Shown here piece by piece: positions 33,601 through 48,600 of a DNA stretch of 64,000 nt (the stretch's first letter is position 1; each line of letters opens with the position of its first letter). This DNA comes from Lethocerus indicus (lineage: Eukaryota; Arthropoda; Insecta; Hemiptera; Belostomatidae): assembly GCA_019843655.1 (NCBI GenBank), contig JACDQD010000006.1, positions 6,812,034 through 6,876,033 on the forward strand, given 5' to 3'. The notes beneath the pieces were generated by a model. That model saw only the letters and a list, made by a program, of their open reading frames with translations. It was not told the origin of the DNA and searched no databases. A program made the translations under genes and the position numbers.

Positions 33601-36600
33601 GGTGCCATATAATTTTCGTATTAAATTATTTAATGTCGGCCGACTGGTGAATATTATTTCGGTTGGTGGTGGGTTAAAGGGCAGGGTCGAGTTTATTTCG
33701 CTCACGCATTTTGAAAGAGCGTGCGGTCGTGCGAGGCCGCGTTTGTTAGCGCTCCCCCGGCCGACCATAATGAGAGTAGAAAATTTGCATACATTTTCCA
33801 AATTGAGCCCGAACCGCAATCGGTACGTCGCGTAGCGCGGCCGTTGGCAAAAAATGGTTCCCCTCTCCGCTTCCGGATTCCAGATTAATTTTTAGGCCCC
33901 GGCTGTTTTTTCTTCGGTCGTCACTGGGCTCGCTCGCGGCTGATTTATATTATCAATACGGTCGGTTTCGTGGAATGAACAAACCCGAAAATAATTAACC
34001 GTGAGGCGGGAAACCGGTTATTTATTAACCTTGTCTCGGTAAGACACTAACATTTCTGATCTATTCCCATCATATCATGGCATAATCCGTAGGTAACTTA
34101 TATATTCATTATTTTTAAATAATTTCATTCACCAGATACCATTGTTTTTATTAAAATTTAATTTTGAATTCTTTTTTAGGAAACACTCGATTATCTTTCA
34201 TAAAAAATATATATTTACACTGTTGTACGCCTTTGAAGGTGGCGATTTTATAATTCAACATTATTGCGTTTTGTATTCATTTAAGCCACGACTTTTTGGA
34301 ACTTTCTGTCTGCCCCCGATGATTTGATCCCCTGTTTGTCCTCTCGTCATCAGTAGGTAGCATTAAATCAGAAAATAGGACCGTGTTCGGTCGTCGTCAC
34401 GGACAACGGCCCTTGTTGATGTTAGAGCGGCATTTAACTGCAATTATAATTCGCCGACTAAATATCAAAGTAAGCCGAATATCAGTTTCTGACTGATCCA
34501 AATAAACGGATTAAACTGTTGTAAGCCGCGTAGTTTGGACGTTGTTGTTCGGAGCGATACTGTTATCCCGGGTCGGGGTTTAGAACAACTAACAGGGGCT
34601 GACCCGACCCCCCGCCCCAAATCCGTACAGTTTACCCGCTCTTCCGTCACTGGCTGCGAATTTCAGACTGTAAAAGCCGCGATTTCGGGTGCACACCTAG
34701 TTAGAGAGGTAGCTGCGGGACAAGGCGAGCGTGGCATTTTAATTGGAATAGAGTCAACCTAGGGGCCCAAGAGGAAGAGGAAATTATTGATGGAGTCACA
34801 TAATTCTATTGGTCAGTGAATAGGGCAACAGGGCTAACAGTCAGGAAGAAATCTCAGTACACTACATGTGACAATTAAATTCCATGCGATTGTGCATATA
34901 GAAGAAATGGGTGAACATTGCCTAGTTCCGACCGTTACCGAATCGAATTATTTCATTATTCATCAAATATAAAATCCCGGAAATATTTTTAATTCATTTT
35001 ATTCTAAAAAATATAATTTGAGATAATAAAAACCTAATTACATCATAGATTTCGTGTGTTTCTGTCTTCTCTCTCTGGTTTGGTCCTTTGCTAAACCGGT
35101 TTCGGCTGCTCGCCATCTTCAGTAGCGGTCACTTAGGCACTTTGGATGTTTTTTGGGCATCCTCACTGCACTGTCACTGCCACTTCTACTGTAAGGCGCT
35201 AATACTAAAATGTAAGACAGACCTGTGTTGCGGGCTAGTATTAGGAGCGCCGTAACATTGAAAATAGTAGCGCATTAAATGAATTCAGGTACGGCGCATC
35301 TAATACTAGCCCGCAACACAGGTCTGTCTTACATTTTAGTATTAGCGCCCGACATTTTAGTATTTTGACTGACACTACTGAAGATGGCGAACAGCCGAAA
35401 CCGTTCTAGCAAAAGACCCCAAACCAGCGAGAGGAGACATAAACACACTAAATCTACGGTATTCCAACCCCTCGCAGACCAGAAAACAGGTATATTAAAC
35501 TAATTACATCAGTATTCATATCTGTTAACAGGCTAATTTAATCTGTACAGACTAATTTAATAAAGAAACTAGTATAATATTCTATTAGGACTTATTACTG
35601 AAATTTCTTTTACAGGGACCTGTGTATTAAACACTTATTTGCCCATGTATTAAATTTATACGCCGTTATAAATGGAATCAAGCAACAGACGACTTATATC
35701 GCGGTCTATCCTTCGAGTCGTTTTAACCGGCGGTATTGAATCATTTTCAAGACGGGGTAGAAGATAACAAGATTAATTTTACTCGGATCCAATATCTCTA
35801 AAATCCTGCGCCTACGCGGAGCATCTTCAAAAGGAGGGCTTAATTTGTTTATAGGACGTTCTGACTGGAGAGCCGCGGGTATAGATTGCAGACAGAATTA
35901 AATTACCGCCCACCTCCGACATGGCCTAATGATTATATTCGTTTACCTGTTCCTTCGGCTACATTGGATTTCCGTCGAAACGTGCGCTCAGCGCTTCGCA
36001 CAATGTCGGAAAAGTATTTTTGTATCTTACGTACAAATTTAATATTGTAGGGATAGACCATCTTTTAATACTTCAGTAAATTGAGCTCAAAAATTTCGTA
36101 TTTAAAAATATTACAGTATTTTGTAGTGGTCGGAAGTTTCCGAATTCCCTGTTCTGAGTTGGCAATGAATACAAAATACTATTTTGACCTATGAATCCTT
36201 GCTTACGATCGTAATAAATCTGACGCTAATGATATGCTGGAGTTCACCGTTCATTCAATTAGTGACGGTGAGAAATTAACCCATTTCAACAGTTTTTACG
36301 CTTTCCAATCCGCATTGAACAAGTCTATATCGGTGATATATTGATTTTACTGTGTGGAAATTATTGAAAACTTCATTATAAAACAGCTGAAAATATTCAT
36401 GACATGTGGACGTTAGGAAAATAAAAGGAGAGCACTTACCCTGAAGAAAGTCATTGTCGATCCTCCTTCTAATGTGCCGTAGGCAATGTCCGTCTGTTCT
36501 GAGAGGTCGGCGGCGCTCTCTATCGGCGTGATCATCCTCTCGACGGTGAGGAAAGCTGCCAGGTTGGCCGTGTACGAAGAGATGATGATCAGCGTGAAGA

Positions 36601-39600
36601 ACCACCAGATGCCACCGACGATCCTCGTCGAAGTTGCCTGGAAAAATCCAATCCCGAGCATATTTTCCGAGGGTTCCACATTGCCGTATATGGAACGAGT
36701 AGTAAGATTAAATTACCCATATTGGGCACATATAGTTGTAATAATACAACAATAATATTAGTCTTACAAGCGACACACTTCAAAACACAGTACAGCCAGT
36801 AGTATTGTAATCCCTACTAAATACCCACGAAGCTGGTAACCCAAAGCTTTCCAAAATCGAGGACCGAAAAAATGGGCAGTTCGTAAATCTTACATATTTT
36901 ATTATAAAATATTTCTAGTATGATAATGTATTTTAAGAGATAATTTAGCACACGGTAATTATTAATTCGATAATTACTTCTGAGGCTTAATAAGATTTCA
37001 TACTTGAACTATAAAAGAACGACGAGTCGTTCGTTTAAACCAATTAATTTTTTTTTTTTTAATTTCTTTTCTTAAAATGAAGGGAAACAAATGCAGCCGC
37101 CGCGCAATGTCGCAGGACGATATTGTTCATTAAGGGAGTTTGAAACAAACTTTTGGAAGTCCGTAGGGTGTTGTAATTGAAAGAGTTTGGAAAGCTAGCG
37201 GTAATTAAAATTTACACAATTTAAACTTAAGTCGAAGGTAAATTATTATTAGTAGCTGTGAACTTTACCAAGAAATGTGCGGGAAATTAACAAAACATAG
37301 CCAAGTGTATTCAAAAAAGCTGTTGAATTTCTGCGTGAATTTATTTCAATAAATGCATTTCCAGTTGGTCAATTAGGGGTTGTGTGATAGGACTACGAAA
37401 GCGACAAGTGTTTTCCTATCGACATGCAATCTCTTCTACTTGTTAAGAACGCGCGAAGATGAAACTGAATCATGCAACTAAAATGCACAGCTAAATCATG
37501 CCTAAACATACATGGTACTACGTAGACGGTGGCCCTTAGCTGCCGACAGTGACAAGGGTTGTAAATGATACTCACAGGTAAACACACTCACGACCGCTGC
37601 GGGTTTCTCATGTTTTCCTTATAATGATCCTTAGTTATCTTTCATTGCTAGCGTCTATATTGATAAATTATTATTACAGGTATGTTTCGAATACAGGAAT
37701 ATTTCGGAATGAACTTTGGAATATGTGCTATCCTTTTATGTACCATAGAAAAATTCTTACTTTGGTATAGTGCTCGTATGTGCATTGTAAAAGTTTGAAA
37801 TACATTTCTAGAAACATCGACCTCCTGGGAAATAAACATTTACTTCACAGCCATATAACACTCTATTACAGTTCTTAGAATTATATGAAGTTCATAACTC
37901 CTGAAGAATTTAATTTGAGGCCGGTATTTCAGAATTACTTTCGCTATTAACATTAACAGCGGATGAAGACTGAAAATGCAGTGCAATAAAAATAGTCGAG
38001 CCTCACTATCTAAAATATTGCGTGGAATATATAGAATTCTCTCTTCAAATGGAATTTTTGTTATGATCCCTTCCTGGAAGAATAAACGTCACTATTTTGA
38101 AGTCTATATTTAAGAGTTTGGTAATATTGCCCCCTATAATGAGTGAAAGCACCAAATATTCTGTAAATATGAAATATTCATACAAAAACGAGTTTAACGA
38201 ATAAATATGGTACATTGTCTTAAAATGCCTTAACGGAAATGTAATTAAGTGCGAAATTTCTAATTCTGTACTTTTGCCTACTGCGAATGTCTACAAGCCT
38301 TCAAAGGACGAACTAATTTGGAAAACCGCTATCTAACAAAAGAATAAAAGAAACAAATATGTCCCTTACAAAATATGTGGCGCTTCTAATTAATAGGATA
38401 ATAGCAAATGTATTTAAATCGTAGTGTGTGGGAGTGTATTAATGTTAGGTGTTTGCAATCGTGGAGTCTTCATTGCCATTTCGTAACTTTTCATTCAACA
38501 ATATTTTCAAACGTGCCAAAAATTTCATATAGCCATAGATCGAAACTGGAATAATATTTAATTATCGAATGAATATTTTGACAATAAAAATTGCTAAGGG
38601 AGACTGGAAATAAGTGTCCTTAAATGGTAGTGTGAAAAATATATTAAAATATCATTCCCAGGTTTTATTAAGCCCTATTTTTTCTTGAGAAATGTTCTAA
38701 AATGGTTCGAAATATATTCCTGAAGCCATCGAGGCACCAAATTTGAGTTTTAGTACCAGAAAATGTTTCCTTTTATACAACCGGAATATTAGACCCACGT
38801 TGGTCTTATGATTTAAGTAGATGCGTTTTTATAAAATCACATTGTGCCTGAAATAATATCTTGGGTAGAAAGGATTTAACTTAGGCATTACAACTGGTCT
38901 TTAATAAGCATTACCAACGGTGCGAGAACGTTATTTAGAAGCCCATCCGGGCGACAGACACCTTTTAAAAGTTCAAAACCTGCTAAACCTCGGATCTATA
39001 GATTTATTTCAGCGTTTTCTTGTTCTTTTCAGTGTCATTTTATTGTGTACTGCAAATAAAATGATAACAAAGTACTGAGTTGTAATGCCCTTGTACATAT
39101 TTTTAATGCTAAAAGGCTGCGCGGAAAATAAATGAATTTAAGTTGATGGAGTTTGGGCTATGCTACAAAAATATATATTTAGATTTTTGAATATCTGTTT
39201 GGAAGTCCACTGATCTTTTAATACACCAAACCAGCGAGCGGAGACTGAAGATTACAAGAGGCATGTTACATATATTTCCAACGTGGCGGCGTGGGTCGAA
39301 CTGTGACGTAGTATCCAAGATAGTGTTCTCGATTGGGTAGGGCGGTTGAGCCCGGCCTAATTGGGGAGGCCTCGCCTTTCGTTAAATGGGAGGAAAAAGC
39401 CAATTAAGATTGGGTCGTGTCACGACCGTTTAATTGGTATTTTGTAATCCCTCCGGTTTTAATTCTAGCGGGCGAGGCCCGGGGGTCGCGCTGATTGCTT
39501 GCATTCAACCGATCGTACTGAATTTTAAAGCGGAAGCCCCATTGAACTAGCAGACATTGTCATTCACACGGAGGATCGGCTAATTTACTTTCAGTTTAAT

Positions 39601-42600
39601 ATAAGACGATTATCGCGCAATCAGCGAACAGTCGGATTAATATTTACGACTTTTATATTAAGTCCAAAATATTTCCAAAATAGAGATATTAACTCCATTC
39701 TGGGAATAGTGCGTGGTAGTGTCCCTCTAAGATTTTTCAACTACACCTGATTACGCTAGTGCACTAATTTACTGATAGTGCTAAAGATGGCGGGGAGCTG
39801 CAACCATTCAACCACCGGTTGAATTAAGAGAGTAGCGAAAGTCAAATTATTCCCAACCCTAGTTTACCAGGGCGTAAAAGCGGAAGGAATGCATTATATT
39901 TATAATACAATTTCTATTTTATGCGAACCAGTCTTTTAAAATTTGCTTATGCTCACAACGTAGAATTTGGGGAAGAATTTTTTTTAAATGGCCCAGAGCG
40001 TATCGCCCTAAGGGTGACCGCGTTATATGAAAGCGCCGCGTTCGGATTTAACGGTTCTGATCAAATTTTAAATATCTTGTTTCTGTTTACGACTGGTCGG
40101 ACTTTTACGACGGCGCGAAGTGCGGCGACGTTCGCGCCGAAAACAACCACTTGTCCGCCCCGGGCCGGTTAGGGGCCAATAAAAGTGTCATAATTCTCTG
40201 GGAGAATAGGCCCGGCCGTATTTTACGATGACTAACCTCGGAATTATTATAGAACCGATCACCGGAATTGTCAACGGTCAAAAAACAACAGCGTGGCGGG
40301 GGGGGGCGACGGGTAGGGGTCTCAGATTAAATTACGCGAGAAAAACCGTACCAGGCTCTGGGGTCGAATCGTTTCTGGACAACGTCCAAATTGAAATTAA
40401 TGAAAGGGCTAGTTCGGGTGTCGGAGCATTGCCATTTTCCTGAAATATTTATTTCCAATTCAAAATGAAGTTTATATATTTCTCCATATCGCGGGAATGA
40501 TCATTTTTATAAATCGAACGCCGATATTTCTCCTCTCTGCTTGTATTAGTTTCTATCAGTAGAATTACTTTATTTGTTTTTCTATTCCGCCTTTTATATT
40601 TTTTCAAAGAAAATATTTTTATTTATATATTATCGTTCACAAGTGTGCCATATTTCTAATTGACAATAATCTATTATTTTAATATTGTTTAATCGATATT
40701 GAATATCTTAAATTAAAATGTAATTAGACCGATAAATATATATTTGAAATGGGACCTTTTTTGAGTACTAAGAGACTAAGGGTGCATAATAAATATAAGT
40801 TTTGATGGGAATACAAGGCTAATTTATTATTTCATACGGACTATGTTCAAGATGGAATTAAAATAGTATCACCAATACCTTCTCCCAGCTCTCACCTATT
40901 AGGTTTGGTCACCGATAGGTTTTACCTAGTTGGCTTGGGTATCTATTCTACGTGGCTGGTAACAGTTTAGTGAAAACGGACTAACCTGGGTGTACACCAG
41001 TCGCTATATCACTGTGTTATCGCAATTCGAATTGAACTAGTAGCGGGGTAGGCTGTTTATATACACATTGCAAGCGTACTGTTCGGTTCGGTACGACGGC
41101 CGCGGCTTTCTTGTTTAATAGGACGGGCCTCAAAGTGAAAGCGGCCCCGGCTAGCCAAATCGAAAACGCTCTCCCCTTCACTCGATTATACCCCCGGACA
41201 GGATTCAATTCCGGCAGGACCCGGGCGTTCGGAGATGAACGCTTGTTTAAGATTAAACCGGCCGACGGGCGTATACATATATACTGCCATATCACCGCCG
41301 ATAACTATACCAATAAATGCTGGCGTATTTTATACTTACGTATAATTATTGTGTAAAGAAAATTTCTCCGTTCTCTCCTGCGCGCATACATAATAGGCAT
41401 AAATCAAACTACGACTATCGGCTTATACGCTGAACAAATGAATGCGTATAAAAAAATTTGGTGAAATAATTTTTATGCGTAAAATAAAATAATCGGCGTT
41501 ATTCGAATAAAATAAAAAATATGTTTTCGTCTTATGACTTTTAATTTCCCATTAAAAATTAGCCTAACTGTAATTTTTATGGGTACAGCTTTTTTTACAC
41601 CGATTTTTACACTTTTTCGGTTGAATATAAAATAATTTAAATTATACATATATTTATTGACTTATTTAATCCAGTTGTGAATTGGGGGACTGAAATTTTG
41701 AATATTTAAACGTTAATTTCTACAGAATTCCTTCATTCCGATTTTGGCAATACAACACAGTGTGAAAATCCGTGACTCCCGTTATGTATATTGTGTAATG
41801 TCTGGTGTGTCCGTGGAATTTCTGGGGTTATTATAGGGGGCATTATTACCTTAGGGTTGAGCTCAGAACCCTGCTGCATTAGCGAGCCGATGGTGAACCA
41901 GAAAGCGTTGCCGAGCGTGAAGTCGTTCTCAAGTACGAGTAGGGAGGAGAGCAAGTGCTCGTGGTGCTCCTCGTGCTCGTGCCCGTGCTCGTGCTCGTGC
42001 TCGTGGAGGTGTTGGAGTTCGGCAGCCGAACAGGGGCAGACCTGGGGCGGGCTCCACTCCCTGGGCGAGAACCTCGCCACTGTCCATATGGTCAGCGAGA
42101 CCATCACGTAAGCACCGACCATCCAGAGCCAGATCTCACCGGCCAATGGGTTCAGGAACGAGAACATCCGGTTGGTTATCCTCTCGCTTGTCTTCACAAC
42201 ACAACATCCCTTCTTTATCTCTACAGCCCGTTCTAACATCTTACCCAACCCGTATAGTGAAGGTGAAATTTTCCATCAGGTCAAATTTATGCAATTAGTA
42301 CATAATTGTTTGCCATTACCATGCTTTTACAATCGTATACCATTTATTTCTTTATGGGCGTATAAGAAACGCTGACCTATGGTATTTCCCTTCCGTACTC
42401 AAATACTCACCACCATTTAAAATTCTTCTTTAAGAATATAGGCGAATTCTACAATCTTATTTACTGAAGGTTGAGTTTTTTTAGATACTTTCACCTGTGT
42501 AATTTACTTTAACGCTACATTATTTGAATAATTGCACTCGTTATATGGCACAAATAGTTTAAATATATGCTGCGAATGTTTATGAAATCATTAAATATCG

Positions 42601-45600
42601 ATAATAGTCGATAATCGCCGGTAACATCGCTCTATAATTGGAAAGTCGATTCGATAAAGTGAAGGCGACTGAAAGGTGAACAAAAATCTGAAGATGGTTC
42701 AAAGGCAAATATGCAATTCTTAATATCAAATACGATTTATTTTAAGTAAGGCGGCTCTGATTAGGTTCCTACGTAGAATGTTATATGCACGATATAACTT
42801 TTATAAGGGCGACCCCGGAGTCTATTGAAACGTAGTCCCTGCAAATAGAGCAACTGTTAGGAGGAAACAGGAAATTGAGGAAATTCGAAGAAAATATAGA
42901 ACGGCGGGACCCGTGCCCATCTCAAATTTACAATGATAAGATGTCGCAACCGACCCCGTCCTGCTTGGGCTCGGACGAGGTTATAAATAATAGCTCGGGT
43001 TTAAGGAAACCTCATTATGATAAGCCTCCTAATTAGATTCTAATCCCCATTCGAGAGCTTCTTCTCGTTTTAGCGTCCTTTGCCCGCGGCTTCATTAAAT
43101 CCTTGAAGTGCCATAAAGAGGGGATAACCCGACTGAAGTGTGCGCAATAAAAAAGGGGCCTAATCTACGGGGTAGGAAATTTAAAAGGCCGTGAAAAAGA
43201 GGTTAGCGCGTTGAGATATGTTTTATCTGTATACTTTTATGATAATTAACCTTTTTATTAAACGGACCGATGCAGTGAGAATCGCATGGATCTAATGAAG
43301 CTAAAACAAAAATATCTCAATATTTTCAAACTCTATTGTATAAACCTCCCTTACACGGCTGGATTTTCGGTCGGAGCCCTATGCCTTAGGATGGCGGGCG
43401 AGTCAACAATATTAAAACTTTGTATTTGTGGCTAGCCCTGTAACGATTCTGACAAATGTTTGGAGACGCTTAAGAGTTGAGCGTGATGGGCGGTGTGCGT
43501 GTGCGCGTGAGAGGGTAGTTGGGGGCCCGTCTAATGAACTGACCCGGTGTTTGCGCTCTGTGATGAGAGCGCCCCGACGCCGAGCACGCCCAACGCCGCC
43601 CTGAATATGGATCCACATTACCATCGGCTTCCGAGGCCGCATATTGGAGTGCGCACCAATTGGAATCGGAGCGAATATTTTCAGCGGGACGCTCAAATTT
43701 CGAACCCATCCGACCGTACCAGGCCGGCCGTAGGCCTAGGAAAAATCATTCATGGAATGCGATATTTCATATACGGCTCGTCGTATTGTGAAACGGAGCT
43801 GTCAATAATGAACTATATTTTGTGGGCACTAAACCACCCACACCCGGTCCACTGACCAGACGGCCACTGACCCGAATTATATCTATAACAAAAAATACAA
43901 TACAATAATTTGAACAGTAAAGAAGATTAATACTTCTTTAATTGTCAAATTAAAAAAGTATAGGAATGATTTCTGCACTTCAAGTGCAGTTAAAATGAGT
44001 TCAAGCAATACAAGACACAGACGATAACAATGGTCACAATATAGTATATTGTCTCCGTCAACTTATTGTTTTTTCCGAAGCCATTAGAATAACTCAATGT
44101 GTGAATGAATATATAATTAGCATTTATTACTATGTTAACGTTACGTCGTATGGTTTTGTCGAGTTTTAATGGCAAGAACTAACTTTAAATTCGTATTTTA
44201 AGGTAAAAACTGCAAGAGTAATTTAAGAAGATGTAGATTTTATAAACGGAAACTATTACAGAAAAAGTCACATTTAGAAATTATACCATGCCATTTCCCT
44301 GAAATTAATATTCTGTATCTTAACGAACATAATAACAGTAGATAGGGTAAATATAAAAACGTAATATTCTTAGAAAGTGTGACTGCAAATTTTAATTAAT
44401 TGAGTTATATTGAGAAATATTTTTACGATTCGTTTGTTGCAGGCAACGACACTACTACTTCACTCCGACACTCAACGAGAGGGGTCAACGCCTTGAAATG
44501 CCTTCGGCGGCAACGACCTCATTACAGGAAGGGCAATAAGTGCTAACGGTTTTGTCACTGGACTGTTGACCCTTTGGGCTCCCCGATCAGGCTCACGCCG
44601 ACCGGCAATGTCCAAGATCAGAAATAAATACTGGACCGCTTCTTCCACGAGTGGTATCGGCCTCGGGCTATTTCACAGCATAAAAGTTATTTTTATATAT
44701 ATAAAGATAGCCCCCACTAGGCCGCAGACAGCCCACATTATTTGATATAGTTGGTTATGGACTGTGGATATAGAAGTCGGTACGTGATCGAGCTGTGTCA
44801 TGTACACCTGACCGTCACGCTTCAGGCCCCTCCACAGGCGCACAGGCGCCAGGTTAGCGGCCGCTAACACGTGCGGCCCCACTTTTATTGCACCATAAAA
44901 CGAGATCGGAATACATTTTTGAATAAGCCTCTGTGATATTCCCAGACACTCTATCAGGTAAAATTAAAATGAGCATTTGCCTGTCAAAAAATTTACATTA
45001 TTAGTTCTCGTAGTAATTAATTATATATTTGATGAACTGGATATTTGATGTACTATACTAATCTGATATATAAATTCATAATTTTTAGCCTTTCGATTTA
45101 AAAGCTTCAGATTTCACTATTTGTTAAACATTCCATTACAAAATAATATGATGCATGTATATATATATGTGTATATACGACTACATATATTAATTATATA
45201 ATTATTATATATTAATTTTTATTAACATTATTTGTAAATAATGAACCGGACTCTTGTTTAAGAATGAACACGGCGAGAAGTCGGCAAGCCAGCAATACAG
45301 CAGTGTTGTGCGTTTATTATTACAGGGCGCCGGTTCTCACTCGGGATATATGAGACGGGATAGTTTAGTGTTTTTGTTCGGGCCCTCCTGTTCTATTTCT
45401 TTCCTTCAGTAATTATTTTATAAAATCATTTATATCGGTCAATGCGCTTTAATAATAAAAAGGAATTATTTAAAAATAAATATCCGGTATACAACCCGAT
45501 AGTATTTTCCATGAAGATTCCTTTCCATCACTCCTTTGTTTAATATCTCGGAGGGTAAAAGTAAAAGAAATGGGAATTTTGAGATTGACATAGAACAGAA

Positions 45601-48600
45601 TGCGTATAACGGTGAATAGGCCTACCTTGGGAAATTTCGACGGTGGCCGAATATTTGGAGTTGGAGGGGAATTTCGGTTGATGAGTGCCAATTTAGAACC
45701 CAATATTACCAAAAACGCGGGAGGCCTACATAACGAGGTTTCCGTTTAATATGACAGACGTGTTTGCTATCACTTTCTAAAAAGCAGTGTTTTCTTGAAC
45801 TGATAAACAATAACAAAGAATTAATGTTTAAACTATAATAAATAATAAATAGCGCACCGCCTTATAAAATACCATTAAATATGAATTAAAAGCCTCCTTT
45901 AGCCGTGTATTTAATTTTTCCAAGAGGACAACATTTTTCCACATTTCAAGGATTCTTCAGGTGCACTATAAAGTGTGGAAGATCCTTATTAGCGAAATAA
46001 GAAAAAGAGAAATATTTTTAGAATTAAAGGTACTAATTAAAAATTGACTGTACGGCTGTTACGATAATGTGTTTCAACACATTGGTAGAGCAGGGAAATA
46101 AGGCAAACCCCGTCCATTTTTACGAGTCTATTGGAAAAAGTGGTAACAGTTTGCAACATTGTCTTGGTGTAGCAGTAACACGTTTAGACATGTATGCGTA
46201 CAGCTTTATACCTTTTTGAAAGTAGTCAAAATTCTTCAGATATCCCGTTCGAAGAGGAAGCAGCAGGGGAGGAAGTGTAGTGGGCTAGTTTCTCCGGTCG
46301 GATTGAAACGGGGTTAGAGGTTGGTATCTGAGTTTGGGGGGGGCGAGTGAAATATGCGAGCGGGGTCGGAGGGTATGTGTCAGCCGGTGTTGTAATGTTA
46401 GCCGAGGGCGACACAATGCACGGCCTCCACCCCGCCCCCGCCGCCTCTCTACCCGAGGCAAATTGGAGCCCCCTTTGTCGTCAACCGCCCAATACCTCCA
46501 GACCAGACCCGGTACCCAATATACATTGATATACGTTCATTATCCACTGTCTGCCAGACTCAAGATCTGAGACTGTCAGAACCCTGCCGGAATTATAGAA
46601 AAAGAACTAGAACAATTATCGCTAACTTCCCCCTTGGTTAGAGGGGGTTGAACCCCTGCTAGTTTTCTCCCGCGTTTTGTAACCACAGTTTTTTTTTCAA
46701 CAAAAAATTCAATAAGGATATTGGATACATTATCGGTACAGAATCGTTCACAGTAAATAGAGGAAAAAATAAGACATAATCCTAAGAATGTTAACGACAA
46801 ACAAACTTTATTTTGATTCACACTCAGAATGGCCCATAGGGTAATGGGCGAAAAAGCAAAAAAGGGAAAAATCTTGGACTACAGTGCTACTAGGTGTTAA
46901 ACACGTGATCCTGATTCCGGTTATTATTGTCTGAAATTTAGAAGAATAAAATTAGATAATTTTTCGCCTTCTAATTATACATGGAATTAAAATATGACCG
47001 ATATTTTCTTAAGGTAAACTCCGTTATCAATTCTTAATAAGCTATCGGGTTTTTGTAATTTCTTAACTTGTTACCAAATCTCGATTTAAGCCAACATGCC
47101 GTTGTGGGCATAAAGTGAACGGGCATAAAATTGAATCGTTTCTCGAATACGATTATCCCCAATTACCTGACGAAGTCTCGACGGCCGGCTAAAACAATCG
47201 GCTGATCGTTGTTAAGTCAATACACATCGCAATTTCGGACCGTCGGACGCTTGTCCCGGGAACCGAATTAGGAGGGCGGCCGGTGGCCCTCTCGTAACGC
47301 GTTTAACATTAGCCCCGGCCAGAATTTCGTTTGTACCCCGTCGAAGGGACGTCGGTTCATTCGGCCCAACAAACGAAATATAAATGGACGGGGATGGAGA
47401 CAGAAACGAAATGCGTACTATAGGACAGACGCATCCGTTATACCCAGTCGCTCTGGCGATTAGCTTAGCTTGAATGTAGATAACTGAAAGTAAAAAGTAA
47501 TTTGTTTATTTTTAGGTTTAGCAAAGAATTGTTCGTTGCAAGGAACTGTACGTCAACGCGAGAAATACTACAACATTCGCAGAGACCACGTGCATAAATA
47601 ATGTAATAATTATTTGAGAAACTGCTTCTCATTTATAATTCTTTTTATCCGTTTCTCAATTTCTGCCAATCGACATTATGCCCACTCTCCGCTTTGTGTT
47701 ATTCTGGCCTCGAATCAGAGACCAGAGGACGTTGGTAATTCAATATGTGAAGATTCTCAGGGGAACGCGGTTTTCTTTCCTGCGGTTTCCAGCCACAATA
47801 AGGACGTGCGATTAAACTGCGCCGTGAAAACCACAGTATGCAGACAAAGGACACAAAGGAACTCAAAGAAAAAGGACTGAAAAATCAACAAGATGTAATA
47901 ATTAAGAAAGTATTCTTCCCGACGGGGATTGGAAATGAAATTGCTTTGAATTATTGAGCGGGTTAGTAAAACGGAGGGGGCTTTTAACGCCGCATAAAAA
48001 ATAGTTGGACGATATAATCCGCGAAGATTTGATGCAACCTGTTGTTGATTAGCTTTCACGGCCAAGAGATACGGACGGCTCCCCCGCGGGCCGTTCCAAG
48101 TTAACGGCTCGACTGGAACTGCAGTTAATCATTAATTTCAGCCCCCTGCAGCAACGCCCAATCGCAGGGCGGGGTTGGGGGGCACCCGAGAGATCTAGCC
48201 CAATAACAGGTTCTGCTGTTGGGAGCAGTCCAAATTTTTTGAAACAGTCCCCGTTGAGAGAATCGAGTGATTAATGAATTTCGTTCGTGTTCTGAACATG
48301 TCGTTACTGCGACGTTACTCTCCCCGAAGGGTGATTCGTCCTCATTATCGGCATGTTCTCTTGTGAATGAAGTACAAATTTTATAATGCAATAATTTCAA
48401 CGTTGGCGTCCTTTTGTTTTACGGCGTCTATCTTTTTGAAATTGAAATACACTCACGAACAATATGAACTCAATGGGTACTAGTGCCATTTTAATTGTTT
48501 TCGATATGTATTCACGTAATTCATAGTAGATATGAAGAAGTTTCATCCGAGTCACGGTCCAATCTCCAGTTAGAGACCCTCGTTCGATTAATGTCTTCAC

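Larger units (their letters stand above)
25455..36439. other. 11-kb receptor intron between S2 and M3 exons
   Basis: Holds repeat family 2 copy C, foldback copy 3, the decayed remnant at 29536-29770 and the degenerate tandem repeat next to it. Several blocks (about 25700-26700, 27500-28050, 28340-28800, 33480-34060) are clearly GC- and CpG-richer than their AT-rich surroundings. ORFs inside them show no domain or splice logic. No gene is supported. Confidence 0.5.

Noticed and set aside
41733..41849. Extension of pore exon A past its donor ([14 protein letters not shown])
   Set aside because: The frame stays open into the intron, but the donor at AAG|GTAATA matches the exon B donor position and joins the M3 exon in phase.
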